Source: Bacteroidales bacterium (GTDB lineage Bacteria > Bacteroidota > Bacteroidia > Bacteroidales > UBA932). Taken from it: a stretch of 64,000 bases of DNA. The stretch's first letter is position 1, and each line of letters starts with the position of its first letter. The position numbers were made by a program, and so were the translations under genes. The notes beneath the pieces are model-generated. The model ran no database searches. It was not told where the DNA came from and saw nothing but the letters and a program-made list of their open reading frames with translations. The DNA is taken from positions 38,838-102,837 of the forward strand of contig SUYU01000010.1 in NCBI GenBank assembly GCA_015060245.1. Reading direction: 5' to 3'. Positions 16,919-26,675 of this stretch are shown piece by piece.

Positions 16919-17194
16919 TTACTTCTTAAATAATTCAGAATGGGACCCCAACCTTACCAACTTTATAATATCAGTCTCCTCATCAAACCATATGAGCAAA
17001 AAGTCATTCTCTATATGGCACTCCATAAATCCCTTATAGTTGCCTATCAAAATATGTGGCTTATACTCATTTGGTACTGTTCCTGTCTCATGCAACCATT
17101 TCACCACCCTCTCCAAACTATCCATTTTACGTGGATTGTTCTGGTACCTCTTCAAGTCCTTCTTAAATTGGCTAGTCAGTTTTATAATTTTCAT
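16919..17194 (-). CDS. YafQ-type toxin (type II TA system, RelE superfamily)
   Basis: A 91-residue protein. The C-terminal half holds the YafQ-like pattern: His47 in YKPHIL, GNYKGFMECHIENDFLLIW with His60, Asp64 and Trp69, and LGSHSELF with His85 and Phe89. These correspond to the known catalytic and RNA-contact residues of YafQ, a ribosome-dependent mRNA endonuclease. Its start overlaps the antitoxin gene by four bases (ATGA type), so translation is coupled. It sits in the islet flanked by the 152-bp direct repeats, close to the left copy. All expected residues are present, so it is probably active. Confidence 0.9.
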   Translation of the reverse strand: MKIIKLTSQFKKDLKRYQNNPRKMDSLERVVKWLHETGTVPNEYKPHILIGNYKGFMECHIENDFLLIWFDEETDIIKLVRLGSHSELFKK

Positions 17195-17439
17195 AAGGAT
17201 CTAACAAAGTTCCTGAAATTATCCACATCTAAAGTCTCAAGTTCGGCACCGCTTGCTGCCTCCTTCATGGCAGCCAATGTTTCCTCGTTAGGTTCATTAT
17301 AAGCAACCTCCATAAGGGTGTACTCCACAAAATTATTCAGACTCCTGTTCTCCCTCTTGGCAAGAACCTTAAGCCTCTCCAACAAATCCTCACTTAAACG
17401 GAAAGTTGTTATTCTCTTTGCTGCTACTGTTGTTTTCAT
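17191..17439 (-). CDS. Ribbon-helix-helix-type antitoxin
   Basis: An 82-residue protein with an N-terminal DNA-binding region, RITTFRLSEDLLERLKVLA, of the ribbon-helix-helix type, then an acidic C-terminal half (NEPNEETLAAMKEAASGAELE) that would wrap the toxin. It precedes the YafQ-type toxin and overlaps it by four bases. Such antitoxins usually repress their own operon. The pair has no other gene attached. Confidence 0.86.
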   Translation of the reverse strand: MKTTVAAKRITTFRLSEDLLERLKVLAKRENRSLNNFVEYTLMEVAYNEPNEETLAAMKEAASGAELETLDVDNFRNFVRSL

Positions 17440-18215
17440 TGTTATAATACTTTTAATTGCAAATATATATCATTTGTAATACAATAACAAAATTTATCCC
17501 AGAGTGTTTCATATAAGGCTTAACGGATCACCCGCTAAAAACTGTGGAGTGAATAGAGCCAGAAAAAATATGGTAAGCGGTTCTGCCTTACAGGCAAATA
17601 GTAGAAGATTGTCAAGGGGCATTTGCGAGTCAGGAAATCAGGCTCAGATGGAATAGATTGTTAGCCAAACCAAAGGCTCTTCCGCATTACCTGACAGAGC
17701 AGAACAGATTGCTTGAGATCTTCATTCTTTTAATCTAAGTTACTGACAGAGGATGCCGCTCCCGCTATATTTTATGATGACAAGTGACAATCACCTGGAA
17801 CAATATGGGCAAACCTTAAAGATGTAACTATTTAATTATCTGAATATTGCACAAAACGCACCTAATCCATCTGTTCCAGGTGAAGCAAAATTGGATCACC
17901 TGGAACACAGACCGCCCCCAGAGGGCCTTAAAACAGGGGTTAGTGTTCCAGGTGAATGTCTGGAACCAGAGATCCTAAAAGAGATGAGCCTATGATGAAC
18001 TATGCAAATGATGCAATGGGAAAGAAATGGCCGTTTTTGTCCCGCTGCGCATAGTGTAGACTATCAAAAAATTTATGCATAAAATTTCCCTCCCCAGGGT
18101 TTAGCGGGAGATCCGGGAGGAATTGCTCCGTGATCCGTAATTTTGGCGGGGTGGACATTTAGTATGATAAAATCCCTGCAATGAATTGATTTTCATATCT
18201 TTGTGAAGATTATCA
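17440..18215. other. Gene-free part of the islet
   Basis: No reading frame with recognisable product is present in these 776 bases. The stretch holds four copies of a 12-bp sequence (annotated separately), an A/T-rich left edge upstream of the antitoxin gene, and a GC-richer part near 18100. It looks like decayed mobile DNA. Confidence 0.6.
17791..17955. repeat. Four 12-bp inverted repeats (TCACCTGGAACA)
   Basis: TCACCTGGAACA occurs on the plus strand at 17791-17802 and 17896-17907, and inverted (TGTTCCAGGTGA) at 17872-17883 and 17944-17955. All four are identical. The central pair is separated by only 12 bases and can form a perfect 12-bp hairpin. A partial copy, TCTGGAACC, lies at 17959-17967. 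Confidence 0.9.
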
Positions 18216-18332
18216 TTGATATGCTTAAAAAAATGCTTTTTCTGCGGGTCTCCGAATGTGGTCAGGAACGGCGTGAGAAGCCGAAAACAATTGTATAAAT
18301 GCAAGGATTGCGGACGGCAATTACAGATCAAG
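18216..18332 (+). pseudogene. N-terminal fragment of a zinc-ribbon transposase
   Basis: From a TTG at 18216 about 39 residues read as a zinc ribbon: CFFCGSPNVVRNGVRSRKQLYKC is split by paired cysteines (CxxC ... CxxC, the second as CKDCGRQ). This is the start of IS1- or IS1595-like transposases. After CGRQLQIK the similarity stops and no catalytic domain follows. It is an abandoned insertion-sequence end. Confidence 0.7.
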
Positions 18333-18384
18333 TGCTGCGCGAACTCACCTGAAAGGCTCGCTCCGCACTTGACTGTTGATCGTC

Positions 18385-18443
18385 CATCCTACTTTTTGTC
18401 CATTAATGAAAAATCACAGACAAATCATCCTACTTTTTGTCCA
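18385..18443. repeat. Two direct copies of an 18-bp sequence
   Basis: CATCCTACTTTTTGTCCA occurs at 18385-18402 and 18426-18443, 41 bases apart, between the transposase fragment and the right copy of the 152-bp repeat. It has the look of transposase-binding sites at an insertion-sequence end, but no matching element is present. Confidence 0.75.
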
Positions 18444-18492
18444 CGTGACCTGTAATTCTGACCTCGAAAGATGGCCCACCATAAACAAAAAA

Positions 18493-18516
18493 GCACCTAC
18501 AATTTCTTGTAAGTGC
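18493..18516 (-). terminator. Terminator after the CAT tRNA
   Basis: On the minus strand GCACTTACAA pairs with TTGTAGGTGC over a 4-base GAAA loop and is followed by six T's. It starts 12 bases beyond the tRNA. Confidence 0.88.
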
Positions 18517-18527
18517 CTAATTTTAAG

Positions 18528-18602
18528 TGGTCCCAGCTGGGCTTGAACCAGCGACCCCCTGATTATGAGTCAGGTGCTACTAACCAACTGAGCTATAGGA
18601 CC
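18528..18602 (-). tRNA. tRNA with CAT anticodon (probably Ile2)
   Basis: The acceptor GGTCCTA pairs with TGGGACC. The anticodon stem CCTGA/TCAGG (plus-strand TGATTATGAGTCAG) encloses CTCATAA with anticodon CAT. The T arm GCTGG-TTCAAGC-CCAGC is close to that of tRNA-Ile2, which needs lysidine modification; elongator Met is the alternative. CCA is not encoded. Its own promoter lies just upstream. Confidence 0.88.
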
Positions 18603-18651
18603 GAATCACATCTTTTGTGATCGCAAGTGCCATTTCTGGCAGTTGCGACCG

Positions 18652-18682
18652 CAAAGATAGTGAATATTTTTATTTTATCAAA
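18652..18682 (-). promoter_or_regulatory. Promoter of the CAT tRNA
   Basis: On the minus strand, TTTG (18679-18682), a 19-base spacer, and TATCTTTG (18652-18659). It lies directly after the rpsJ stop and is absent ahead of the pseudo-tRNA copy. Confidence 0.87.
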
Positions 18683-18684
18683 AA

Positions 18685-18990
18685 TCAGACTTTGATTTCT
18701 ACTTCAACACCGCTTGGCAACTCAAGTTTCATCAAGGCATCTACTGTTTTAGGAGTAGAACTGTAGATATCCAACAAACGGCGGAAAGAATTCAACTCAA
18801 ACTGCTCGCGAGATTTCTTGTTCACGAAAGTTGAGCGGTTAACAGTAAAGATCTTTTTGTCGGTAGGAAGTGGAATAGGACCGCTAACTACAGCGCCAGT
18901 CGCTTTTACTGTTTTTACGATTTTATCGGCTGACTTGTCAACCAATGCGTGATCGTAAGATTTTAGTTTAATTCTTATCTTTTGGCTCAT
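18685..18990 (-). CDS. rpsJ: 30S ribosomal protein S10
   Basis: 101 residues, the usual length. Typical S10 sequence: [21 protein letters not shown] at the start, [17 protein letters not shown] in the middle and [11 protein letters not shown] at the end (each shorter than the family's whole). It binds the 30S head and also acts in antitermination with NusB. It is the last gene of the str operon, 32 bases after fusA. What follows is a tRNA and the islet rather than rplC, which normally comes next. Confidence 0.98.
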   Translation of the reverse strand: MSQKIRIKLKSYDHALVDKSADKIVKTVKATGAVVSGPIPLPTDKKIFTVNRSTFVNKKSREQFELNSFRRLLDIYSSTPKTVDALMKLELPSGVEVEIKV

Positions 18991-19022
18991 TTTGTATATT
19001 GTTAACCAATTTATAATTCATT

Positions 19023-21140
19023 TTACTCTTCGTCATCACCAAGTCCCTTGTGACCAGACTTCTCGATTACCTCTTTAGCAAGAGTTGTAGGCAACTCTGC
19101 ATAGTGAGAGAATGTCATTGTGCTGGTTGCTCTACCAGAAGACAAAGTTCTAAGGATAGTTACATAACCGAACTGCTCTGATAGCGGAACTTTAGCGTTA
19201 ACGATTCTTGCATTAGATTTGGCGTCCATGCTTGTAATCTGGCCTCTACGTTTGTTAAGGTCACCGATAACATCACCCATGTAATCCTCTGGAGTTACAA
19301 CCTCAAGAGACATGATTGGCTCCATGATAACTGGAGTTGCCTTAGGCAATGCTTTACGGAATGCCTGACGTGCGCAGATCTCAAATGACAAAGCATCAGA
19401 GTCTACCGGGTGGAATGAACCATCCTTAAGGATAACTTTCATTGAAGTAACCTCGTAGCCTGCAAGAACACCGTTTGCCATAGCGGCTTTGAAACCTTTC
19501 TCTACAGCAGGGATGAACTCTTTAGGAACGTTACCACCTTTAACCTCGTCAACAAACTGCAAACCAACTACACCCTCGTCAGCAGGTCCTATCTCAACGA
19601 TGATATCGGCAAATTTACCTTTACCACCTGACTGTTTCTTGAACACCTCACGATGCTGTACAGTTGAGCGGATAGCCTCTTTGTAGTTAACTTGTGGAGC
19701 ACCTTGGTTAATCTCAACACCAAACTCTCTTCTTAGACGGTCAACAATGATATCCAAGTGAAGTTCACCCATACCACTGATGATGGTCTGACCTGTATCG
19801 TGGTCTGCCTTAACTGTAAATGTAGGGTCCTCCTCTGATAGTTTACCAAGAGCAATACCCAATTTGTCAAGGTCTTTCTGAGTCTTAGGCTCTACTGCCA
19901 ATCCGATAACCGGATCAGGGAAAGTCATTGACTCAAGTACGATAGGATGGTTCTCGTCACAGATTGTATCACCTGTTCTAAGATCTTTGAAACCTACCGC
20001 AGCACAAATATCACCTGCCTCTACAAACTCAATAGGGTTCTGTTTGTTTGAGTGCATCTGATAAAGTCTTGCAACACGCTCTTTCTTGTCTGAACGGGTA
20101 TTCAAAACGTATGAACCTGCGTCAAGTTTACCTGAATATGCTCTCATAAATGCCAAACGGCCTACGAATGGGTCGGTAGCGATTTTGAACACTAGAGCGC
20201 AGAAAGGCTCTTTTACTGATGATTTACGTGTTGCAGGCTCTTCTGTACGAGGATTTGTTCCCTCAACATCACCTTTATCAAGTGGAGAAGGCAAATATCT
20301 CATTACAGCATCCAATAGGAACTGTACACCTTTATTTTTGAATGATGAACCGCAACATACAGGAACAACGGCCATATCAATTGTTGCTTTTCTCAAAGCA
20401 GTGATAACCTCGTCCTCTGTAATGCTGTCAGCATCCTCAAAGAATTTTTCCATTAGGGCATCGTCATACTCAGCAGCGGCCTCGATAAGTTTACCTCTCC
20501 ACTCCTCTGCCTCGTCACGTAGATGCTCAGGAATATCTCTTACTTCGTAGTTTACCAATTCTTTGCTCTCCTGGTCATAGAAATAACCCTTCATTGCAAT
20601 AAGGTCAATGATACCCTGGAATTTATCCTCAGCACCAATTGGAAGACAGATTGGAACAGCGTTAGCACCCAATTTCTCCTTCATCTCAGAAACTACTGCA
20701 AGGAAATCAGCACCAATACGGTCCATTTTGTTTACGTAAGCAATCTTTGGAACTCTGTATTTGTCTGCCTGTCTCCAAACAGTCTCTGACTGTGGTTGTA
20801 CACGACCTACTGCGCAGAATGTTGCAACAGTACCATCAAGAACGCGCAATGATCTCTCCACCTCTACAGTAAAGTCTACGTGGCCTGGGGTATCGATCAA
20901 GTTGATCTGATATGTATCGCCTTTGTAGTTCCAGAATGCAGTAGTAGCAGCAGAGGTAATTGTAATACCACGCTCCTGCTCCTGAACCATCCAGTCCATA
21001 GTGGCGCCACCCTCGTGAACCTCACCAATTTTGTGGGTTTTACCAGTGTAATACAAAATCCTCTCGGAAGTTGTAGTCTTACCGGCATCAATATGAGCCA
21101 TGATACCGATATTTCTAGTGAATTTTAAATCTCTTGCCAT
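19023..21140 (-). CDS. fusA: Elongation factor G
   Basis: 705 residues, full length. The GTPase motifs are all present: AHIDAGKT (15-22), the switch [22 protein letters not shown] and NKMDRIGAD. The C-terminal domains IV and V follow with [19 protein letters not shown] sequence. It drives ribosome translocation with GTP. It lies 15 bases after rpsG and 32 before rpsJ, in the normal str order. No fusidate-resistance reading was attempted. Confidence 0.99.
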   Translation of the reverse strand: MARDLKFTRNIGIMAHIDAGKTTTSERILYYTGKTHKIGEVHEGGATMDWMVQEQERGITITSAATTAFWNYKGDTYQINLIDTPGHVDFTVEVERSLRVLDGTVATFCAVGRVQPQSETVWRQADKYRVPKIAYVNKMDRIGADFLAVVSEMKEKLGANAVPICLPIGAEDKFQGIIDLIAMKGYFYDQESKELVNYEVRDIPEHLRDEAEEWRGKLIEAAAEYDDALMEKFFEDADSITEDEVITALRKATIDMAVVPVCCGSSFKNKGVQFLLDAVMRYLPSPLDKGDVEGTNPRTEEPATRKSSVKEPFCALVFKIATDPFVGRLAFMRAYSGKLDAGSYVLNTRSDKKERVARLYQMHSNKQNPIEFVEAGDICAAVGFKDLRTGDTICDENHPIVLESMTFPDPVIGLAVEPKTQKDLDKLGIALGKLSEEDPTFTVKADHDTGQTIISGMGELHLDIIVDRLRREFGVEINQGAPQVNYKEAIRSTVQHREVFKKQSGGKGKFADIIVEIGPADEGVVGLQFVDEVKGGNVPKEFIPAVEKGFKAAMANGVLAGYEVTSMKVILKDGSFHPVDSDALSFEICARQAFRKALPKATPVIMEPIMSLEVVTPEDYMGDVIGDLNKRRGQITSMDAKSNARIVNAKVPLSEQFGYVTILRTLSSGRATSTMTFSHYAELPTTLAKEVIEKSGHKGLGDDEE

Positions 21141-21155
21141 TTTACCTTGGTAGTA

Positions 21156-21632
21156 CTAAAAACGGAAGTGAGCAAATGCTTTATTGGCCTCAGCCATCTT
21201 GTGCATATCTTCTTTTCTCTTGAAGGCAGCACCCTCATTATTGTATGCAGCTAGTATCTCTGCAGCTAATTTTTCAGCCATTGAGCGGCCTGAACGTTTG
21301 CGTGCATAAAGAATCATGTTCTTCATACTCAATGAAATCTTTCTTTCAGGACGCACCTCAGTAGGAACCTGGAAGTTTGCACCACCCACTCTACGGCTTT
21401 TAACCTCTACCTGAGGGGTAATGTTCTCAAGCGCTTTCTTCCAAATTTCTATTGGAGCCTTGTCAGAATCTTTCATCTTCTCGCCAATCATGTCGATTGA
21501 ATCGTAAAAAATAGCATAAGCGATACTCTTCTTACCCTGCAACATCAAATTATTCACGAAACGGGTTACCATTACATCGTGAAATTTCGGATCAGGAAGT
21601 AGAATCCTCTTTTTAGGCTTCGATTTTCTCAT
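21156..21632 (-). CDS. rpsG: 30S ribosomal protein S7
   Basis: 158 residues. It contains the S7 stretches [36 protein letters not shown] and [15 protein letters not shown]. It binds the 3' part of 16S rRNA and nucleates the 30S head. Second gene of the str operon, 30 bases after rpsL. Confidence 0.98.
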   Translation of the reverse strand: MRKSKPKKRILLPDPKFHDVMVTRFVNNLMLQGKKSIAYAIFYDSIDMIGEKMKDSDKAPIEIWKKALENITPQVEVKSRRVGGANFQVPTEVRPERKISLSMKNMILYARKRSGRSMAEKLAAEILAAYNNEGAAFKRKEDMHKMAEANKAFAHFRF

Positions 21633-21662
21633 TTTTTCTTAAACTTTTAAATGATTAATGAC

Positions 21663-22046
21663 TTACTTCTTAGCTGCTTTAGGTCTCTTAGCGCCGTATA
21701 GTGAACGTGATTGTTTACGTCCGTCTACACCTGCAGTATCCAAAGCACCTCTAAGAATGTGATAACGTACTCCTGGAAGGTCTTTAACACGACCACCTCT
21801 TACTAGCACGATTGAGTGCTCCTGCAAGTTGTGGCCCTCTCCAGGGATGTAGGCATTCACCTCTTTTTGATTTGTCAACCTTACACGGGCTACCTTACGC
21901 ATAGCCGAGTTAGGTTTCTTAGGAGTTGTAGTGTATACACGTACACAAACTCCACGTCTTTGAGGACAAGCATCAAGTGCACGAGATTTTGATTTCTCTA
22001 CAATAACCTCGCGACCGTTGCGAACTAACTGTTGAATTGTTGGCAT
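21663..22046 (-). CDS. rpsL: 30S ribosomal protein S12
   Basis: 127 residues, with [13 protein letters not shown] at the start, the [18 protein letters not shown] block and the [20 protein letters not shown] block. In it are the lysines at which streptomycin resistance changes are known; both stretches are wild type. It is part of the decoding centre. First gene of the str operon, 53 bases after the -7 box. Confidence 0.98.
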   Translation of the reverse strand: MPTIQQLVRNGREVIVEKSKSRALDACPQRRGVCVRVYTTTPKKPNSAMRKVARVRLTNQKEVNAYIPGEGHNLQEHSIVLVRGGRVKDLPGVRYHILRGALDTAGVDGRKQSRSLYGAKRPKAAKK

Positions 22047-22098
22047 AATTAATTGTTAATCTTTACTTTATACTAAAACCCGAGTATAAAACGGGTTG

Positions 22099-22129
22099 CA
22101 AAGATAGAATTAATTTCTTAAACTACAAA
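22099..22129 (-). promoter_or_regulatory. Promoter of the str operon
   Basis: On the minus strand, TTTG (22126-22129), a 19-base spacer and TATCTTTG (22099-22106). It is a perfect match to the Bacteroidota consensus. Confidence 0.9.
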
Positions 22130-22263
22130 GATTTATAAAACTTTTTCTCCCGACAGCCCAAAATTATCCCCAAATTATCAACAGCATAGAGAGGAGTGCC
22201 GGCCCTGCTGCAGAGTCAAAGCAGAGCGGCCCACAACTGCATGGATTCGGGGAGATTGCAGAA

Positions 22264-23961
22264 TCAGAAGCCGGGAAGCGTCATGTATACAGTAGGTACA
22301 AGCAGAAGGAAACCTGTCAGAATAAGCAGCAGTACAAACGGCAGCATCCACTTGAACCATTTGTTGTATGGTATACGGGCTATTCCCAGCACAGCAATGA
22401 GCACACCTGAAGTTGGTGTAATCATGTTTGTAAAGCCGTCGCCAAACTGGAACGCAAGCACTGTAGCCTGTCGGCTTACCCCTATGATGTCTGAAAATGG
22501 AGCCATTATAGGCATTGTTATGGCAGCCTTTGCACTTGCCGACGGTATTACAAGGTTTATTACGGTCTGTATAGTATACATCATGCCAAGAGAGGCAAGT
22601 TCTCCCGCCTTGCCCAGGCCCGAAGCCATTGCATTGAGAATGGTATCAATTATATGCCCCTCTTCAAGGATATACACAATGCCTGCCGCAAGACCCACTA
22701 TAAGGGCAGCGCTCAAGATATCCTTTGCACCGGCCATCAGTTCATTTACAATATTGTTTGCACTCAGCCCCATTGCCATGCCGCTCAATATGCCCAGAGC
22801 AAGGAAGAGCGCAGAGATTTCACCTATATACCATTGGTATCCCAAAACACCTACAACCAGATACAGGATTGTGAAGCCCAGCAATGACAATATGTAAAAG
22901 TGTACCGACTTGAATAGTGCATAGCCGCATACTCCCGCAAAAAGCAATGCACAAACAGGCAGGAGCCATGGCGTATGATAAGATGATGCTCCTATTGATA
23001 TGCTGCAACTTCCACTGTAAACTGCTGTAAAACCGATGACCGCCAAAAGGGCTATGGCATACGAGACCTTTGACGCCACATTTGTATAATATTGGAGTTT
23101 GCCTCCATCCTGCGCCACCTGCTCCCTCCAATGTGCATCAAGTTCATACATTACCGATTTTTGCGGATTCTTCTTTATGCGGTTTGCATACCAGAGCACC
23201 ACAGAGATCATGATTATGTTAAGGACCACCCAACAGAAGAGACGGTACTCTATGCCTGAAAAGAGCGGCAGTCCTGCAATATCCTGTGCAATGCCTATTG
23301 TAAATGGATTGAGAATGGCTCCGGCAAAGCCCACATGGGCGGCTACATACACCATGCACACACCCACAATGGAGTCATAACCCATTGAAATGGCAAGCGG
23401 AATTATTATAACCACAAAGGCAATGGTCTCTTCGCTCATTCCGAACACAGCCCCAAAGAGGCTGAACATGAGCATTACAAGAGTAATGACAATATTGTTC
23501 ACACCAATTCTGGCCAGCACCGGGTTCTTTTCGAGTTTTGTTACATACCCCAGGAAGGAGAAGATTCCGGCATCTACTGCACGGCTCTTGTTTACAACCC
23601 AAAATGATGCCCCTATTATAAGTATGAAGACAATTATACCTGCCTGTTTGGTAAATCCGCTGTAAAAGGCTGAAAGTATCTGCCAACTCTGTCCTATAGC
23701 GGGCACCTCTGTAAAGGCCACAACAGTACCGCCTCCGGCAACCTCTGCTGCGCTGCCAGGCACCACTGAGCCCTCCACGGCGGCAGTGGAAGAGCCGTCA
23801 GAGACCACAGCAGCACCTGCAGATTGATGTGCGGCAACCTCAACATACTCACCACCCGGCACGAGCCATGTGGCCAGGGCGCAAACAAGTATTATTGCAA
23901 ATATTATTACATAAGTATTGGGAAACTCCCTTTTTTTCTTTTGAGTATCAATATGTGACAT
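22264..23961 (-). CDS. YfcC family carrier (C4-dicarboxylate / basic amino-acid antiporter type)
   Basis: A 565-residue inner-membrane protein with about twelve hydrophobic segments. It opens with [27 protein letters not shown] when read through, the typical start of the YfcC/DcuC-related family, and has the family stretches [18 protein letters not shown] and [17 protein letters not shown]. An Ala/Ser/Gly-rich insertion of about 45 residues lies in the first periplasmic loop (near residues 38-85). Substrates of the family include C4-dicarboxylates and arginine or ornithine. The divergent neighbours RocD and CtlX favour an amino-acid substrate, but this is inference. Confidence 0.84.
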   Translation of the reverse strand: MSHIDTQKKKREFPNTYVIIFAIILVCALATWLVPGGEYVEVAAHQSAGAAVVSDGSSTAAVEGSVVPGSAAEVAGGGTVVAFTEVPAIGQSWQILSAFYSGFTKQAGIIVFILIIGASFWVVNKSRAVDAGIFSFLGYVTKLEKNPVLARIGVNNIVITLVMLMFSLFGAVFGMSEETIAFVVIIIPLAISMGYDSIVGVCMVYVAAHVGFAGAILNPFTIGIAQDIAGLPLFSGIEYRLFCWVVLNIIMISVVLWYANRIKKNPQKSVMYELDAHWREQVAQDGGKLQYYTNVASKVSYAIALLAVIGFTAVYSGSCSISIGASSYHTPWLLPVCALLFAGVCGYALFKSVHFYILSLLGFTILYLVVGVLGYQWYIGEISALFLALGILSGMAMGLSANNIVNELMAGAKDILSAALIVGLAAGIVYILEEGHIIDTILNAMASGLGKAGELASLGMMYTIQTVINLVIPSASAKAAITMPIMAPFSDIIGVSRQATVLAFQFGDGFTNMITPTSGVLIAVLGIARIPYNKWFKWMLPFVLLLILTGFLLLVPTVYMTLPGF

Positions 23962-23983
23962 ATCCTTTTCTTTTGCTTGGGCA

Positions 23984-23991
23984 CAAAGATA
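23984..23991 (-). promoter_or_regulatory. Candidate -7 box for the YfcC gene
   Basis: The minus strand reads TATCTTTG, only 22 bases before the start codon, so the leader would be short. No good -33 was seen. Confidence 0.55.
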
Positions 23992-24052
23992 ATAAAATGC
24001 ACGTTATTTATATTTGCCTCTGTAAGGGGGCCATTATTTGGATATTATCAAT

Positions 24053-24060
24053 TATATTTG
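24053..24060 (+). promoter_or_regulatory. Candidate -7 box for purT
   Basis: TATATTTG, 26 bases before the purT start. A second TATATTTG lies at 24009-24016. The -33 element is weak for both. Confidence 0.5.
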
Positions 24061-24086
24061 TAACCATAAATTTAAACGCGATTATC

Positions 24087-25256
24087 ATGACCAGAAAAAT
24101 TCTTTTATTAGGCTCCGGAGAATTGGGTAAGGAGTTTGTTATTGCCGCAAAACGCAAAGGACAATATGTTATTGCCTGTGACTCTTATGCCGGTGCTCCT
24201 GCAATGCAGGTTGCTGACGAGTTTGAAGTATTCAGCATGTTGGACGGCGACGCCCTTGAGGCCGCAGTTGCAAAGCACAACCCCGACATCATTGTTCCGG
24301 AAATTGAAGCCATACGCACAGAGAGGCTGTATGATTTTGAGAAACGCGGAATTCAGGTGGTTCCAAGTGCAAAAGCAGTAAATTACACAATGAACCGTAA
24401 GGCCATCCGCGACCTTGCCGCAAAAGAATTGGGTCTTAAGACTGCAAAATATTTCTACGCAAAATCTCTTGAAGAGTTGAAAGAGGCGGCTGAAAAGGTT
24501 GGTTTTCCATGCGTGGTAAAACCTTTGATGTCATCTTCGGGCAAAGGCCAGTCTGTTGTAAAGAGCGCAGACGATATTGAGAAAGCCTGGATTTATGGCT
24601 GCGAGGGCAGCAGGGGCGACATTAAGGAACTTATCATTGAGGAGTTCATAAAATTTGACAGCGAGATAACACTTTTGACCGTAACCCAGCAGAATGGCCC
24701 TACCCTATTCTGTCCGCCAATCGGCCATGTACAGATCAGCGGAGACTACAGGGAGAGTTTCCAGCCTGCTCCAATCAGGCCAGACCATCTTGCCCAGGCA
24801 CAGGAGATGGCAGCAAAAGTTACAGAAGCCCTTACAGGTGCCGGAATATGGGGAGTGGAGTTCTTCTTGAGCAATGAAAACGGTGTTTACTTCTCGGAAC
24901 TCTCGCCTCGTCCTCACGACACAGGAATGGTAACCCTTGCAGGTACCCAGAACCTTTCAGAGTTTGAACTCCACTGCCGTGCCGTACTTGGTCTCCCAAT
25001 CCCCGAGATCACCCAGGAGCGTTACGGTGCCAGCGCCGTTATCCTTTCACCTATTGCCAGCCAGGAGGCTCCGCGCTACAGAGGCGAAGAGGAGGTTTGC
25101 AAGGAGACAAACACCTATTTGAGGATTTTCGGCAAGCCGTTCACAAGAGTCAACCGCAGAATGGGAGTTGTTGTTTCTTACGCTCCTGTAGGCAGCGACC
25201 TTGACGCCCTCAGGGACAAGTGCAAAGCCGCCGCTGCAAAAGTTGAGGTATATTAA
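24087..25256 (+). CDS. purT: Formate-dependent phosphoribosylglycinamide formyltransferase
   Basis: 389 residues from [17 protein letters not shown]; the frame is open further upstream but without family sequence. This is an ATP-grasp enzyme that formylates GAR with free formate in purine synthesis. The N-terminal nucleotide fold GSGELGKE, the grasp loop [17 protein letters not shown] and the metal-binding end [20 protein letters not shown] (with PHDTGMVTL) are all present. The family length is about 392. It sits alone, 120 bases before rocD. The fhs gene at the left edge also uses formate, but nothing links the two here. Confidence 0.96.
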   Translation: MTRKILLLGSGELGKEFVIAAKRKGQYVIACDSYAGAPAMQVADEFEVFSMLDGDALEAAVAKHNPDIIVPEIEAIRTERLYDFEKRGIQVVPSAKAVNYTMNRKAIRDLAAKELGLKTAKYFYAKSLEELKEAAEKVGFPCVVKPLMSSSGKGQSVVKSADDIEKAWIYGCEGSRGDIKELIIEEFIKFDSEITLLTVTQQNGPTLFCPPIGHVQISGDYRESFQPAPIRPDHLAQAQEMAAKVTEALTGAGIWGVEFFLSNENGVYFSELSPRPHDTGMVTLAGTQNLSEFELHCRAVLGLPIPEITQERYGASAVILSPIASQEAPRYRGEEEVCKETNTYLRIFGKPFTRVNRRMGVVVSYAPVGSDLDALRDKCKAAAAKVEVY

Positions 25257-25376
25257 TGGAGATCTGGGACTGACCCGTGGCCATCACCAGGAGTGGCAAG
25301 AATGTACCGGAGCCATCTCCATGAATTGCATGGATTCCGGTGCTATAGACCAGTTTATAACTTAAATTTCTGTATT

Positions 25377-26621
25377 ATGGGAACACACAACTACATTGTA
25401 TCTGCCAATGCAAAAAAATATATTGACCAGGAAGAGAGATATGGGGCACACAACTACCACCCGCTTCCTGTTGTGCTGTCAAAGGGAAAAGGTGCCTTTG
25501 TGTGGGATGTCGACGGCAAGAGATATTTTGATTTTCTCTCTGCATACTCGGCTGTAAACCAGGGCCACTGCCACCCAAAAATCATTGAGGCGCTCTGTGA
25601 CCAGGCAAATACTCTTTGCCTTACATCAAGAGCCTTCTACAATGATTGTCTTGGCCCTTATGAAGAGTTTGTATCAAAATTCTTCGGATATGACAAGATG
25701 TTGCCGATGAATTCTGGTGCCGAGGCAGTTGAAACTGCCCTCAAACTTGCACGCCGCTGGGGCTATGTAAAAAAAGGAATTCCAGAAGACCAGGCAATTG
25801 TCATTTGCTGCAACGGCAACTTTCACGGACGCACAATTTCAATTGTATCAATGAGTTGTGATCCCGATTCATATTCACAGTATGGCCCTTTTACTCCTGG
25901 TTTTGTAAAGATTCCGTACAATGACCCGGGAGCCCTCAAGGCGGTACTTGAACAGTGCGGTGCCCAGACTGCTGCCTTCCTTGTTGAACCTATACAGGGA
26001 GAGGCCGGCGTATTTGTTCCCGACAACGGCTATCTCAAGGAGTGCTACGATTTGTGCAAGGCGCACAATGTGCTCTTTGTTGCGGATGAGGTGCAGACCG
26101 GAATTGCCCGCACAGGAAAGATGCTCTGCTGCGACCATGAGGGCATAAGACCGGATATAGTAATTCTTGGCAAAGCCATATCGGGCGGTGTGCTGCCGGT
26201 TTCTGCATGTCTGGCAGATGATGAGATAATGCTTACCATCAAACCGGGCGAGCATGGCTCTACCTACGGCGGATTTCCTCTTGCAGCACGCGTTGCCGTA
26301 GCGGCACTTGGCGTTGTGAAGGATGAAAAACTCACAGAGAATGCAGAACGTCTTGGCCAGATTTTCAGGGAAGAGATGGGCAAACTCAACTCTCCGTTCA
26401 TTGAACAGATAAGGGGAAAAGGCCTGCTCAACGCAATAGTCATCAGACCGCACAATGGTAAAGAGGCCTGGGATGTGTGCCTCAAAATGGCGGAGAACGG
26501 ATTGCTGGCAAAGCCTACCCACAAACATATCATACGTTTTGCTCCACCTTTGGTCATTACAGAGGAGCAGTTGAGGGAGGCTATAGGAATTATAAAGGAA
26601 TCAATCACGTCGCTTGAATAA
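25377..26621 (+). CDS. rocD: Ornithine aminotransferase
   Basis: 414 residues from [17 protein letters not shown]. It is a class III PLP enzyme that converts ornithine and 2-oxoglutarate to glutamate-5-semialdehyde and glutamate. Seen are the [19 protein letters not shown] block (phosphate binding), [16 protein letters not shown], and the PLP lysine in [10 protein letters not shown]. The substrate-specific start [19 protein letters not shown] is that of ornithine aminotransferases. It lies 54 bases before the citrulline hydrolase gene, with which it forms an apparent catabolic pair. Confidence 0.94.
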   Translation: MGTHNYIVSANAKKYIDQEERYGAHNYHPLPVVLSKGKGAFVWDVDGKRYFDFLSAYSAVNQGHCHPKIIEALCDQANTLCLTSRAFYNDCLGPYEEFVSKFFGYDKMLPMNSGAEAVETALKLARRWGYVKKGIPEDQAIVICCNGNFHGRTISIVSMSCDPDSYSQYGPFTPGFVKIPYNDPGALKAVLEQCGAQTAAFLVEPIQGEAGVFVPDNGYLKECYDLCKAHNVLFVADEVQTGIARTGKMLCCDHEGIRPDIVILGKAISGGVLPVSACLADDEIMLTIKPGEHGSTYGGFPLAARVAVAALGVVKDEKLTENAERLGQIFREEMGKLNSPFIEQIRGKGLLNAIVIRPHNGKEAWDVCLKMAENGLLAKPTHKHIIRFAPPLVITEEQLREAIGIIKESITSLE

Positions 26622-26675
26622 AGCCGAAGGCCTGTCGGGAAGCAAAAGATATTATCAACTGCCAAAAAGAGAGAA

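Larger units (their letters stand above)
18451..18602. repeat. 152-bp direct repeat, right copy (intact tRNA)
   Basis: Matches 16623-16774. It contains the intact tRNA and its terminator, and it ends exactly at the tRNA 5' end at 18602. It forms the right edge of the islet, next to the rpsJ gene. Confidence 0.93.

Noticed and set aside
18101..18331. 76-residue minus-strand frame in the islet
   Set aside because: It is the complement of the transposase fragment and lacks any recognisable pattern.
23829..24086. N-terminal extension of purT
   Set aside because: The 86 upstream residues overlap the divergent carrier gene and promoter region and are not part of the family.
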